A stretch of 64,000 bases of DNA. Origin: Embiotoca jacksoni (Eukaryota; Chordata; Actinopteri; Embiotocidae). Location of the stretch: positions 9,322,230 to 9,386,229 of the forward strand of contig JAKOON010000022.1 in NCBI GenBank assembly GCA_022577435.1, read 5' to 3'. Made by a program: the position numbers and the translations under genes. Below, piece by piece: positions 1 to 13,739 of the stretch (the first letter of the stretch is position 1; each line of letters opens with the position of its first letter). The notes under the pieces are model-generated. The model was not told the DNA's origin. It did no database searches and saw only the letters and a list, made by a program, of their open reading frames with translations.

Positions 1-3000
1 AACTGCTGGAGGTCCTGCACAGGTTGGAGGTAGCATGCCGGATGTGATGTGTGCTCCTAGCCTAATTAGGACTGTGTGTGTGTGTGTGTGTGGAGGGACT
101 AGATGTGCCCTGAGCAATGAACAACACATCCACTTAATGAGATTAACATTTAACCAGTGCACTCACTCGCTGTCACACACCTGTATTAAACACACACACA
201 CACACACTAGTGATTCAGGAAACTGTGTGTACCTGTATGTGTCCCTGTAGGGGGGGCACCGACTGTTGATTTACTTCATTCAACAATTACCCCTCAGAGG
301 TGGCAGGAATTCCAGAAATGAGGAAAAGTCGTGTTCCACTTCATTCACTCGGAGCCTTTCCTCTCATAAAAATACCTGAATTAGTCGAATTAGTTGGCTA
401 AACTTCTCTCGTGTCAGACCACATCTCACCGCTGAAGGTCCACTTGTCATTTTCAGTTATGTATTGCTCCTTAAAATCAGTTGTGTTGAACATGGAGACA
501 GGGGCGAGGCATTAGAGTTAGCGTGATTGTCGGAGCGGCGTTGGCTGAATGAATGTGATTGGATTTTACTTGCTACACAGATGTGAATAAACCAATCATT
601 TTAGAGCATACTACCAACACAAGCCCAACTTCAGGTGTCTGCCTAAAGTAACACCATGCCTTTTTTTTTTTTTTGGTTTAACGATAAAGTTTGTCTGATG
701 AGAAGCTGGCCATATGATTGTGAACTGGACATGCTCTGTGGGCACAGCATGGGTACCGAAGACTGAGCCAGCTAACCTCTGTTTTAGCGCGACAAAAATT
801 CCTCACTGCAGGTTTAAATGGTGACAAAACAAGATTTGCTACATTTATTCAAAATTAGGAGTGAAGGCTGAAAATGCAAAATTCCTTTCTTCCTCCCCCC
901 CCAAAAACGTTTTTCCAAACAGAAACATTTCCACCCGTACCTACACAACGTATTTTGTTATTGGATGACGGAGTCGTGCAAGTGCTGTAGTTCCTTTCTG
1001 TAACCAAATATTTCCCCGACTTGAGTGAACTGAGGCAGCTGATGACAGCACTGTGATAACAGTGCACCCCCCCCCCCCCCTCAAAAAAAAAAAATTCTGC
1101 CTGTGGTAATGACAGAGATGACACGGGCAGATAGACAAATAACAGGGGAGAAAGACAACGTAGACTGCAGGTAGATATGAAAGACAGTGAGTGACCAAAC
1201 ATGCATGTGGCCATTGTGAAGTCTGTTGTGTACATTTATTAAAAACTATTCTTTTGCTTTTGTGGCAGAGAGTAAAAAAAAAAAAGCTCTGCTCTGGGGT
1301 ATTTTTTGTCATCGAACGGAGAAGATGATTCAGATGACATTCCTGCTCACCGGCCCCACCAGATGATGTTTTGGGGACGGCCGGGGCATTACAAGAAAAT
1401 GCAGCACAGATTCCCACAGCTTGATTGACAGTTTTCCTTTAGGCCAAATCTGGAACCATTTACCTCTTTCTCACAAAGGGGGCTGGAGGTTTTGGAGCTG
1501 GGTTATACAGGGTCACAGAGAAAAGGGGCCAGTGGTTTCACAATAACCAAGAAAGGAAACAATTTTTCGTGAATATTGCTAAATGATCCCATACTATCTC
1601 AGCAGCTAGTTAAAATTGAGCTAATATTCAAACCTTTTAGAGCAAATATCTGGATTTACATCAGGGCTTGTGGCTATTTGAAGGTTTCCCTGCTGGTCCA
1701 AACCCAGGCATGAGCTACCTCATCTTTCTGACATAGTTTCACAGGGTTAAATGTCACTAACATGCAAAAACGTATTAGTCACGTTAACGACATGGTGTGT
1801 GGTTTTCCAGTGTTTTTAATGACCGGATATCACTTTTCAGACCAGCCGTGAAATCCCACGTCCCATTTTTTGGTTTTATTTGGGCTGCAGTCAGATGTAA
1901 TAGCGAACCCACTTCACGTTCCTCCATTCAAATTCATCAACAAACGTGAGCAGTGGAGCAAAAAAAAAAAAATCATAATATTTTCCCAATCCCACTAATA
2001 CGGCAAATATCTGGGATGACTATGCAGGCCGCTGCATGACAGATGAGCCCGGTGTAGTTCAGATAAGACGCCTTTTACTGTCACTGAAAACCAGATCTGC
2101 TGATTGGAAGATAACCTCTCCATGCAGCAGTTTGCCATTCATTACTCATGACATCCAAGCTGCCATCACACAGTGCGCAGCCCCATATCAATCTGGATTG
2201 CTTTCAAAGCAGTGCTCCATAAAGAAAAGAGAAGAGGAGAAGAATGGAGCGAGAGAAAAGACAGGATCAGAGATGTACAACGTGCTGCGCTGGGCTCTGA
2301 CACTTTCATCAACCATGCTGTGTTTCCACGCACCAGAAGGTGACAGGGGCAGGATTTACTGACCCCGGAGGCCCCTTTTGTGCTCTCCACACTGCACTGA
2401 TCCTCTCTTCCTCTCTGGCCGCATGTGTAGGCCTATAGGCTTACCTTTTATACCCTGCTGCCTGTCTCTCTGTCTGCTGTAAATAGGCTTAATGTTACAG
2501 ATGTCTGTGTGGGAGCACAAAGAGCTGAGGCAAAGCACAGAGGCCGGCTCTATTCTGCATTGAGAGGAGGAGAACAGTTGGAAAGAGAGCAATCAGGACA
2601 CAGAAGATGATCCGATTTCTCCATAAGAAGTTCAGGAGCTGCATGTGTAGGTGTGTAGGTGTAGCTGCAATTATATGTGTGAACGATGTGACACACTACA
2701 GGTGAATTTAGAGTAAAACAAGCAAAAATATTTAAAAAGTTGTTTTTTTTTCAATAGCTATATTCAATGTTAAATCTAAATTATGAAAAGTAAGTTTTAA
2801 ATCAAGCTGTCAGAATGTTAGAGCAGCAGCCAGCAGGGTGAACGAGGGCGTCCGTGGGTCCCTCGCTGTGTGGGCTGCCCCACCGGCTGGCAGGGACAAT
2901 AAGCCATACTGTTTGACCTGCTCTGCCTGTCCCGCTGCCAGGTTCACGGACATTCAAACAGCGATCCTCCCTCCCCTGACTCCACGTTCAGCTCCACAAA

Positions 3001-4740
3001 TCAGGATCTGCTGCTTTTTAAACCTCAACCTGCTTCTGATCGGTGTGCCCCATTGTCATGGTCAAAACTTTTCATGACAACACAATTGATTACGTTTTAG
3101 GGACAGTATCTAGTCACATGCTACATCAAGTTCAAGGTCAAGTTAACCAATGCTCATCTTTTGGAAAGACTAATGCCAACTGCTTCTCAAAAACAATCAC
3201 ATTTTTATAAGCCTTTAACAAAACTGGACATAAGCAACAAAAAAAAAGTCAAGCTGAGAGCAAGGTAGACTGTCATATTATCTTGAACTCGGTACCGTGA
3301 CATCACCCATCGGTTTGTTAACTGCTGTTTTGAAGTCTCATGTCTGGCATTTTGTCCGTCGCCACCTTGGTTTGATGGAGCCAGGAGGGACAAGCTGGGG
3401 AAGAGCGAGGAGGGGAACTGACTGACAATAGGAGGACATTATGCCCCACCCGCCAATGTAGGCAACCCAAGGCATGTCAATCAGATGAGGAAGGCCTCCT
3501 AACATACTTCTCTTTGAGGCTAAATATCTAATTATTTATGGCCCTATTTTTCAGAAGCACCATTTGGCTCTATAATGACTTGGAGAAAAATATTATTGAC
3601 TTTTCATTTAATAAGTATTTTGAGCTAGAGGGTTTTTGGAGCCAGAGCCTCAGTGGTATTGCACTTTAAGACACTTCCACACTGACTTCACTTTTCAGAC
3701 CTGGAGACGATGTCCATTTTTATGTACAGTCTATGGTTTTGACAAACATGCTTGCAGAAACTTCAATTTGTTCCCCATGGTTTTATCCTGCACTGTCTGT
3801 ATGTTCCACAAGTGAGCAGCTTCAGTGATGTTAAAAGATGGGAATGTGACAGAACAAGTTTTAAGCTTTGAAAATAAAACTGGGTCCCAGAGTAAAACAT
3901 TAAATTACTGCCATAGGCACTGATGGAAAAGTTAACCTTTTTCAACAGGGACAGTGGAACCATTTTATAACCTCAATGTGTGCAGGGAAGGATATGTAGG
4001 ACATTTACAGCTACCTTGCTTTAGTATTGTGCATCTCCACCTGCGCAAAACCACATGAATTGACCACTGATGTATTACATTTGGGGTGTAAACATCAGTT
4101 GCTGTTAAGGCAGACATCTTTTGTCATTCACTTTCCATAAAGCAGCAGGTGTTCTTGAATATTGATTAATAGCCTATTGAATAACATACCATTCAGAACA
4201 TGACAAACTCAAACCTGACGGTTCGCTATGATGTGTGTTTCAGGGGGCTAGAGTGTGGTGTATGCATGGAGCATAAAGTATGTCATACATGCCACAGGCA
4301 GGAAGGGAAACCTTCACCGCCTTCATAAATCAATGGCCATAAATGTAATGGTCAATGTGGGAGTCTTTCGGATTTTGTCCACCCAATCAAAAATCCCTTG
4401 TAAAAGTCTTTGTGCATAATTTATGAAGAAGAAGAAAACCCAAGGACATTTTATGACACAATTGCTGCTGTATTGCGCTAATGAGTGTATGTGACAAGTG
4501 TGCTACATATTTTTACCTTGGTATTTTTTTAGGGCCATATCACCGACACTGATCTTCTCATACTTTGGTATTGTCAACTCCCACATTCAAAATAGGAACC
4601 TTGTTTTTCGAAATATAGACCATATACATGCACTTATACTTCCAAAAAATATAAACTCATGCCTTGGATAAAGTATGCTTTCTGCCTGCAAGTAAGAAGG
4701 AGGGTGAGGCGAGAGTGTGTGTGTGTGTGTGTGGAGGAGG
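1..4740. other. Upstream DNA, no gene recognised
   Basis: No open frame here resembles a protein I know, and none is bounded by convincing splice sites. Visible content is short (GT)n/(CA)n tracts near 74-91, 188-207 and 4717-4732, and homopolymer runs such as the C-run near 1068-1081. Roughly 2838-2990 is more GC-rich than its surroundings, but no exon structure can be supported. By human synteny the next gene upstream of PRICKLE1 would be ADAMTS20, and nothing of it is visible. Confidence 0.6.
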
Positions 4741-5070
4741 AGGGGGCGCTCTACGTTTAAGCCAATAGGCGCAGTGCAGCGTTAATGTCATTTCTGGCCG
4801 CTTTAACGTGGTGCCAGAGCTGCGCAGCGCTCAGCCCTGGTGAGCGTCCTTCACTCTCTCTCACTCTCTCTCTCGCTCTCTCTCTAGCTCTATCTATCTC
4901 TCTCTCTCTCTCTGACCAAGATCATGCACCCAAAGACTCCATCACTGAGCTGATTCAGGACTCCGAGTTGTGTTTGTCGTTTGCAGTCGGCCCGGATGCC
5001 TCCTCAGTCGTGATATCTTGATAAACGGAATATTGAAGGCGCCCCTTGACCGAGTAGTTTCGTCTTAGAG
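4741..5070 (+). promoter_or_regulatory. prickle1: Probable prickle1 promoter and non-coding first exon
   Basis: A GC-richer block contains a CCAAT box (GCCAAT, 4761-4766), a long CT-rich tract (about 4850-4912) and a strong splice donor at the end (AGAG|GTAAGT, exon end 5070). It has the look of a 5' leader exon: no long conserved frame, many CpG, then AT-rich intron. The nearest downstream gene on this strand is prickle1, whose first coding exon has an acceptor at 25151-25152, so this would be exon 1 joined across about 20 kb. A 78-codon open frame starting at 4785 would act as an upstream ORF if transcription starts before it. The transcription start is not defined; the assignment to prickle1 rests on position. 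Confidence 0.5.
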
Positions 5071-6271
5071 GTAAGTTATTTGGCTCATATGATAAGATAA
5101 TTGTTATTAAAGTAAAAGAGCAATATTAATAGTTTTTAAGAGTTGCAAACTTTGGTTCATGAGGTTTTTAATAGATCATGAAAAAGTGCTCAGTGAAGCT
5201 TCATGTTTGCTTTCATATTTTGGAAATCATCATGCATCAAGAAGATCAAGAGAAGGAAATGATTTGTCTCTCCATAACTTCATGGCCAGACACACCAAAA
5301 ACAAGAAGAACAGAGTTAGCTGAGGCTCTGTGATATATTTTCCCTGAAGGAGAAGAGAGAAAAAAGTGACTCTTTGGCTGAGTCGAGGGGGATTTTAACT
5401 TAAAACGTGTGTGTGCGTAAAGACACATTTAATGGAGGGGTGCGTTTTGGTTTCCAGATGTGTGGACTCAGCTGTTGCTTGTCACTCAGGTGGGCTCTCT
5501 CGCTTTCTCTCCCGGTCTGTCTGCTCTTTTTCCTCTCTTTACGAGTTCCGTCCATGTCTCTTGAACTCCTCAGAGTCACAACTGCGTTTAGAGACCAGAG
5601 CCCCAAAATCCATAGAAACATGACAACGTGTAGCCACATCAGTTCCACCACACAGAACAATTGACTGAAGTGAAGCATTTTTTAAATATTCAATCACACT
5701 TTAGACTTAAATCGAATTTTTTTTTTTTTTTAGATAAATGTAAAATCTTTGGAGAAATAAATACTCTTTCATTAAAATTAAATTCTGACTGTAATTTTTA
5801 ATTTTAACTTTAATTGCATGAAATGTAGTTAAGGGGCAGAAAATAAAATGCTTAAACTCTGAATATGGGTCTTATAGTGACGTGTTAAGGTGGACTTTCA
5901 GTGCTGTGTGATCTGTAATGAAGCCAGTGGTGGCACCTAGTGGTGGGAGAGATTTGTAATGATGCTGCATTGAGAGCTTTCGGATGTTCCATTATTTCTG
6001 CATGTTATATTTTTGCATTTAATTTTTGCAAATGAATTTACATTTATCTGCTTGTTTAAAGTCTTTAGTTTGTTATTTTGAAGCTCACTTTCTCCATCAG
6101 TGCTCTCAGTCCCATAAAGGCTGCCTGTAAACTGCCTTGTTGATCCAGGATCAGAGCAGCCGAGGATCAGGTGACTGAGGTGTATTCCCCCTCTGTGGGA
6201 GGCCAGTCAGCCACACTATGCTACACTTTGCTGGGGGTATACACTCTGCAATGCTAAGCCTTTGTTAATGA

Positions 6272-6274
<3 letters not shown>

Positions 6275-6335
<61 letters not shown>
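6275..6335. repeat. (GT)n microsatellite
   Basis: About 30 uninterrupted GT units in the prickle1 first intron; it generates spurious CVCVCV frames on + and HTHTHT frames on -. Confidence 0.97.
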
Positions 6336-6337
<2 letters not shown>

Positions 6338-6645
6338 TTCTCTGTGTGTGGTACTGGGTTTTAAGTGCTGGGTGTCCATTACGTTGTATGCTTGTGTGTT
6401 TTTCTGTGCGTCTGCATGTCTGTCCCCACTTATGTGTTCATGCATGTGTGTGTGTGTGAGATAGAGAGAGATAGGTGTTTGGACTCAGGAGTTAAGCTGC
6501 TGTTAATTGGTCAGCCATTTGGACCACATGGTAGAGTCAAGTCAGGCAGTAGCTGAAATGATCTGCATGCTTGGTTTGACTACTGCCTGCTTTGGGATGC
6601 AACACTGATTGCTTCTATTAAATGCTTAACAGGTTCTTTTGTCTA

Positions 6646-6646
<1 letters not shown>

Positions 6647-6698
<52 letters not shown>
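6647..6698. repeat. (CA)n microsatellite
   Basis: About 26 CA units, 312 bp after the (GT)n tract at 6275-6335. The two tracts face each other as complementary sequences and could pair in a single strand. Confidence 0.97.
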
Positions 6699-6699
<1 letters not shown>

Positions 6700-8340
6700 G
6701 CTGTGGATCATCAAGTATGTTTCAATTAATAGACCTAGTTTTTTGGAAAACACTTTTCATCATTCCTCTTTTAAATATGCAGCAGCTGGTTATCTTGGCT
6801 TAAATACTAGAAACAGCTATCCAGGCTCTGTTCAACAGTTACAAAGCTCCCTAATATCCCATAATGTGTTCATTTGATCTAAACAAGTGTGTAGTCTAGC
6901 TGTCACTACGACCGCTGCCTTTGGCAGGGACCCAGCAAAGAAATGTGTGTGAAACATAACAAACCATTAAACCACGAATTGTCATTTTTCCACTTTTTTC
7001 AACAATTTAAATGAGACACAACTTGTTTTCAACTAATTTTGTCAGCTTTGGACAGAACCAGGCTCACTGATTCCCCCCGTTTCTCATTGTTGTACTAAGC
7101 TCAGCTAGGCTTAATTTTCACCAATACAGACACAAGAGTTAGTTTTATCTCGACAAGAAAGCTAATACGAATATTTTCACAAAATTAAGATAATTAGAGG
7201 CCTTTACGTTCCTAATGGAGCCGTTTGCAGGATTTAGTTGCATCTAGCGGTCAGATTGCGAATTGCAAATGCCAACAGATGCCCCTAAATCTGACACACT
7301 GGTCCTTTAATGGTGAAGATTGATAGAGGGTCTTTGCTAACTTAATGAACAAAAAGGTTGATTTTGATTAAACATGTTCAGTGACAAAGGGAGGAAAATG
7401 TTCCAGCTGAAGAGGATATGAAGCGGATTTGAAAGAGATGACTTCAAGTTTCAACAAACGATAGAATGACTGGATGTCATACAACGATGGGTCTAGCTTG
7501 AACAGGAGAAGTAAATAGATCATGAGTACATTCTTGACTCTTTGTTTCATCGCTTTCATGAATGCTGTGCTGACTTTTTGTTTGTAGACAAATTTCTAAA
7601 TTGACAGATTCATTTTTCAAACAGCGTCTCTCCATTAGAAGCACGAAACTTCATCCTGCAGTGCTTCATTTTTCTCATATGCAACCCAGATTCTCAATCT
7701 CCAGTGGGGTTTGAGTGCCAGAGAGGAAATCCAGCCTGGAGATTGTTTTGATATTGTTGGACACTTTCCTGGAAAACCTTTTTGCTCAGCGACCGAGGGT
7801 GTTCTGGATTTAGAGCCATTGGCTCCTCGGCTAAAACACCTCATCTGATCACAGCAGTAAAGCTGTTTGAAGAGCTCAAGATGTGCTGCGTTTAAATTTT
7901 TGGGGGTTTGAAATAGAAGAATTCTGCTACTTATTAAATGGACAGTGGAGCATGTCCTCACTTTTACACAGAGTAATGGCGTTTACCTCGAGGGTGGTTT
8001 GCTGCTGGCTTCAGGGGGGTCGTGCAGCATTCACACACTTCCTGTGTCCCGATGTTTGACTTGGAGCGCAGTTTGGCATGAGATTAAATAAATGTAACTA
8101 ATAAGAAACACAAGCACAAATGTGAAGGGTGTGTGTGTGTGTGTGTTTGTATGTGTGTGTCTGCAAGAAAAAAAAAATCCCTCCATCTATTAGTAAGTCA
8201 ACACTGTTCTGCCTGTACGCCTCAGTCAGCCTAATACCTCAGACCAACATGTGTACACACAGGCAAGTTTGTTCTGTCATACTAGAATAAATCAAGTGTG
8301 GGGTTGTGCAAATCATTCCAAACCTCAGAAAACACACCCT

Positions 8341-8342
<2 letters not shown>

Positions 8343-8376
<34 letters not shown>
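8343..8376. repeat. (CA)n microsatellite
   Basis: About 17 CA units in intronic DNA, followed by a second short CA tract near 8387-8398. Confidence 0.95.
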
Positions 8377-8378
<2 letters not shown>

Positions 8379-9250
8379 TATACAGTACACACACACACAT
8401 GCTTGCCAAGCTACTATCCGCTGTAGTTGTGTGTCAGGGGCCAAACAGTGAGAGGCCAATTACTGAACTGGAGAAACAGACCAGTGTTCAATGAAGAACA
8501 GACTTTTCTTGGAAGAATATAAGATGATAATTATATGAATTTTACATGGGAACCACTCAGTTTTAACAGTTACCAGCAGTGTTAGCACTTGTGCTTCGGG
8601 AAGTTGCAGGCAAAGTGCTAAAAACTTGAAGGTCATTTATCATATTGGTATTGTTATATATTGATTTTTTTTTTTTTGAGTAGATCAGATAAAAGAAGAA
8701 CACTGGGGTTGCCACAAAGGGTTGTGAGACACTATCTTTTTACCATCTCCAACATTTTACAGACTAAATGGCTGACCAAGAGATCAATTACTACTCCTTT
8801 TTTCTTTCTTTTTCACTCCATGTGATGGAAATGCCCATCAGGCATCTGTTTTGGTCTGGTCATCCCATGTGTGTGTGTGGGGACTGGAACGGTAGTCCTT
8901 GATCCACAAACACTAATCGTGAGCCTTTTGCTCATTGAGTGGTTTCAGACCAAACCCTGCAGGCCACATTGGCTCCACAAGCCTGGTATTATGGTCAGCT
9001 TGTGGGGAAGAAAAGTAATCCAGGGCTTAGAAGAATATCAGACACTAAGTAATGGACTCCGAGAGGGAGTTGCACTCAACTCTGTCAAAACTTGCAGCCC
9101 CGCTGAAATAAAGTTGCCCGCAGCGCTTGATAAGCGATGCAAAGCTGCAGCGTTGTTGAGTTCCCACCTCGTGCCTGCGAGTGAGAGTCGATTTGGCACC
9201 AACTTAATTACCTATACACACAGCTCTATTTGATGATGATTAAAGCCACT

Positions 9251-9251
<1 letters not shown>

Positions 9252-9301
<50 letters not shown>
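9252..9301. repeat. (CA)n microsatellite
   Basis: About 25 uninterrupted CA units. Confidence 0.97.
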
Positions 9302-9303
<2 letters not shown>

Positions 9304-11047
9304 GCCCAGACAGTGCCAGTCGCCAGTCGCAGTAGTTTAGGAGACATTAAAGATGATGATTATTAGATGATAATAATTAAAAGGCTTTAAAGCTCAAGTA
9401 AACAGTATAGATAGAAGCAGAGTCACATATAGGGAGACAAGATCGCTCTGCAACAACCACGTAATTATTCCCAGTCAAATGACCACCCTGAGGCAGGAGA
9501 CAAATGATAGCTTTTCGTTCTGTTTTTGATTGAGAAAACACACATAAAAAAGTCTCCATAACAGATACTGGGTTGTTGGGAGTTACATCAGTCAGACAGT
9601 ATTGCTGCTGTGTGATGTGAAAACCTCAGAGCTCCAATTTTGGTGATCTTCTTTCACAGTTTGATGTACGATGGTTTGAGGTTTTCACTTCAGCCGAAGG
9701 ACCAACCTTTCGAAATCCACAGAAAATTTGGCAGAAGGGCTTTGTCACAGTGGCAGAAATAATCTGTTGTTGTTAAAAAGCTGACACTTTTGGGTGTTTA
9801 TTGCAACATGCAAAAGTGACTTTGTTAGCCAAGTGAACGTGCAGCAACACCTACTCTTTTTGTGCTTGAAAAAAATGGAATGTATAAAAACAACATAATC
9901 ATAATGTTTTCCAAAATCAGTATATAGGAAAAACATTTGTATTTGTGATTCTGAGATCTGTGTTTGTGTGCATCAGGAAACATGAGTTAGCTTCTGCCTC
10001 CCCTCCTTAAATTGGTGTCACGTATTAGACATTGTGTTCCTGAGGCTGAGACGAGCTCCTGGACTGAATATCTCAACTCGACATCGAGGACAGTCTGTTC
10101 TTCTCCCTCCTTTTACTGCATTTTCATCCGTCTTTCCTCTTTCTCGCTCACCTCTGTATTATTTGAACATTTAGCCTCTAAAGCCTTAGGTGATACAGAA
10201 AGTTCTCGTGAATCCAACTAGTCCATGAACGATTTATTGACAATCTGCTTCAGTAAGCAGGAGCAGATGCAGTAGAGAAGACATGTGAAGCTTTGTAAAA
10301 AAAAAATGCAAGTAGGACAATTTCAGGGAGTCATCCCGATGATGAAACTCTCAGTTAACGCTGCGTTGGGTGGTCGCCTGTCTCTGTAGGGGTCTCTGGG
10401 GACCTGCCCTATCTGTCACTGCATCTCCATGTTGCCTCACATCGTCCCAAAGGAATACCAGCCTCTTTAATTCATTCTGAGGGGAAATGGCTCCGTCCAA
10501 TCTGATGCCACTTGGAGTCCGGAAATGGCATGTTGTGATAAACAGCGTGGGCGGGAAAGATTACAGGATTTTCACCAAATTCACCAAAAGCTGCACATTC
10601 GCTGGAGTACTTACAGGAGTCCAGCTCTAAGTATTAAATGGTGTGTAAAGCTGCTGTGTAACATGAAAGGGGTCAATCTCATTGCCAAATTTACAGAGAA
10701 ATATCTCCCCAATCTGAAGATTATTTTAGCTCTACAAAGAGTTTTTAGCATTATTCATGTTCTTAGGCCCACCCTCGATGTTTGGGTTCACTCATCAGTC
10801 TCATAGACCACAGCAGATGTTATCATTCTCTAAAAATCCGCTGTATGCTTCACGGACAGCACCAAACAGCAATGTCGGGACAACATAGTGGATCGTTTAG
10901 CAGCTAATGAGCTAAATTTGATATATTTTCCCATCAGGAGTTGGTGGAGATGCAAAATGAGAGATACATGGAGAGTGAATAATTAAAGCTAATAATTCTT
11001 TGTATCTACTGAATGTGTACAAAATGTCACATCCAGATCTTATTTCT

Positions 11048-11100
11048 GCAGCCCCCTCGTGGCCAGACAAAATGCTTTTTTTTACAGGTTTCAATTAAAA
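11048..11100. repeat. Short dispersed repeat, copy 1
   Basis: GCAGCCCCCTCGTGGCCAGA, then a T-run and TTACAGGTTTCAATTAAA. It shares its layout with 20422-20475 (CTCCACTTAGTGGCCAGAAA ... TTACAGGTTTAAATTAA). The family is not identified; the first 18 bp resemble a CTCF core motif. Confidence 0.45.
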
Positions 11101-12763
11101 TTTACTTCTGCACAAACAATGCCAGTCAGCTCTAGATAGGACCTGCTCCTCAAAGGGAAGTCTTTTTCATAAGAGGCATAACTTGATCATATATATGACA
11201 CCCTTTTTAAACAGGTCACGAACTGCCTTTATCTTTCAGCTCGGACAATTTCACCTTCAAGAGATGGAGAATTTAACAGATATTAACCCGTAGAGGTTAG
11301 CTGATAAAGTCTTGGGTGTTTTCCAAATGCTCTTTGCAAAACCCATACAAACAGTGATTTGACTATCTGGGTTGTGACGCTGTGGTTTTGTTTCATGCCT
11401 GTGAAAAGGAGCTTAAATTGGCACTTGCATTAATGAAGTGGTAAATAAATGTCTTTTGTGTTTGCACAAATGACCTCAAAAACCAGACAGTAAACTGGGG
11501 GGCAAAGCGTTCATTATCTTGAACCAGCCAACCGTGAAATCCAACATGTGGGGCCCTGCTTAAGTGTTTGGGCATGTATGTATCCTTGTGTGCATTTGTG
11601 TATGTTTTTATTACATTATATATTATACTTTACATGCGTCTGTAAGAGTGTGTGAACGGCTGCGTTTGCATGTTTCCTTATGAGAAGGACTTCCCTGCAG
11701 GGCCTTTTTCAGACATCTGTTCGGGGATGGACAGCTTATATCTCCAAGTAATATGTGCTGTTAAGCCCCTGGGAGCCGCTGCCGTGCACATCATTACAAC
11801 CCTCCTCAGGCTTTGCTTGGAACTTCGCTGAAACCCTATCGTTTGGTTCAGAGGGATACAAATATGCTGTATATCCTTTTATACTACTTCCTCCCCAGAT
11901 CGTCTCCCATCTGTTGCAGATTAGTCTTCAGTGTGTGTTTAGAGAGCAAAGCCCGTCGCCGAGCGGGACTGATAGTAAACCCAGAAGGTTTTAGTCAGAA
12001 CTGTCAGGTAGGTCTGAATTAACAGAGAGGCCAACTGAGGATATGGCTGGCTGAGAGGAGAGGCGAGCAGGAGGTGGGAGTTTGGAGGGGAGAGCGAGCG
12101 AGAGAGAGCGAGAGGCACACAGGGAGAGGGTGAGACACAGTGAGCCCACCAAACGGTTCGTCTGTTTACCCATGAACCTCAGGCCCGCTACTCGAGGGTC
12201 AGTGTGGAATGCCAACAGCGGCTGCCTGGCCAAATTCAACCACAGTCCCTGGGAGAGGAGGGAGACAAACATCCCGCAAAATGGCCAGTCACGCCACTTT
12301 CCCTGTGATAGTGAGTTTATTTAAGCACACAGCTCAAAGCAACTTTCATGTAACACATAGCCTCGATATGTGTCGCCCACGTGGCGTCCAAACCCGCCAC
12401 CAAAATGTAAGCGTTACCGTGCTGAGCTCAGCTGATATCGCTCAGCTGTTTTGTTATCTGTCCCCTTTCAAAAAGTAACCCACATCAAGCTAAACAACAA
12501 CAAAAAAAGCACTTTGGGAGTGCGTCATGGAACCACAGGCTATATGGTTTCTCACACACACCCTTTTCGGACACTGTGCTGCTGCTTTGAGAACTATGCC
12601 AGCCCATTTAGGCCAAACTGCAGCCTGAGTGTAACAAAGTGCCTGAGGCTGCGAACTTGGTCGGACCCGTCTTTCCCACCTCTTGTTGTGTTTCCAAATG
12701 CTAAATTATGGGAGAGTGAGGGTGCGGGTTGTGTAATGCACAGCCGGTTTATGCACGTGTGCC

Positions 12764-12768
<5 letters not shown>

Positions 12769-12822
<54 letters not shown>
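12769..12822. repeat. (GT)n microsatellite
   Basis: About 27 GT units; source of the repetitive frames around 12451-13039 on both strands. Confidence 0.97.
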
Positions 12823-12825
<3 letters not shown>

Positions 12826-13705
12826 TCTGTTCCGCTTGACTGATGTGCCATTCCTCCAGGGTCCTGTCATTAAGCCTCTGTGTACACAACCCCAATCCCT
12901 GGCCTACATCTATCTCTTGTACAAAATTCATGGGGGATTCACATACACACTCACACAAATAACAGCTTTCCCATACTAGCTGTGATGCAACGCCGCTGCT
13001 TTTCTTGCATGATATGTCATCAGATGGAGCTGGTTTCACATTTATGTCTCTCTGTTTTTGTTATTTTTAAATGGATTTTGTTTTTCATGGGGCATCTAGT
13101 TTGAGTGGCAGTGCTCATTAAAAGCGCCATCTTATCTGTTTCTTTTGGCTGAAACATGTGACACATTGTAAATTCATCAAATGGATACTTCAAGCGGTAG
13201 TCAGACTTCGTGAATAGGAATAACTATGCTGCGTAACTTATCGTGCAGTCAGGTAGAAATAAAAGTTGATTTCTACAAGGTGCAGCTGGAGGGTGTCACT
13301 TAAAATTTTCTGTCAACAAGCAGGAGATGAACTGCTTTCTGTCAGCCTTAAATATTGCTGCTTATATATATGTGACTTTTTCTTGAAAGCAGCTAGAATC
13401 TATATCACTATTTCTGTTAGTGTTCGTTGTTTTTTACAGTTTGTAGGCTCGACATCAGGTGTTCAATACAAGTATGTGCTTTATTTCCCATTTCAAAAAT
13501 ACAAATTAGCAGCAGATTTTTCCTGTCAACAATAATAACTTTCGACATCTTGCATTTTTTATCATCGGCCGCTCCCTCACCTCCGTCCTGGGGTGAAATA
13601 TCTGCTCCTTCTCTTCTGTGGAGCTTCACTTTGAGACTCAAGTTTGTACGCGAGGCAATGTGATCGCATGCAGCGGCCTGGAATTTTATTAAAGATGCTT
13701 CGAAA

Positions 13706-13706
<1 letters not shown>

Positions 13707-13737
<31 letters not shown>
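13707..13737. repeat. (CA)n microsatellite
   Basis: About 15 CA units. Confidence 0.95.

Positions 13738-13739
<2 letters not shown>

Noticed and set aside
9252..9301. Direct-repeat clusters as possible CRISPR-like arrays
   Set aside because: They are simple dinucleotide microsatellites without spacers, in a vertebrate genome.
10525..10806. 93-codon plus-strand frame in the prickle1 first intron
   Set aside because: No recognisable family, no splice context, ordinary intronic composition.
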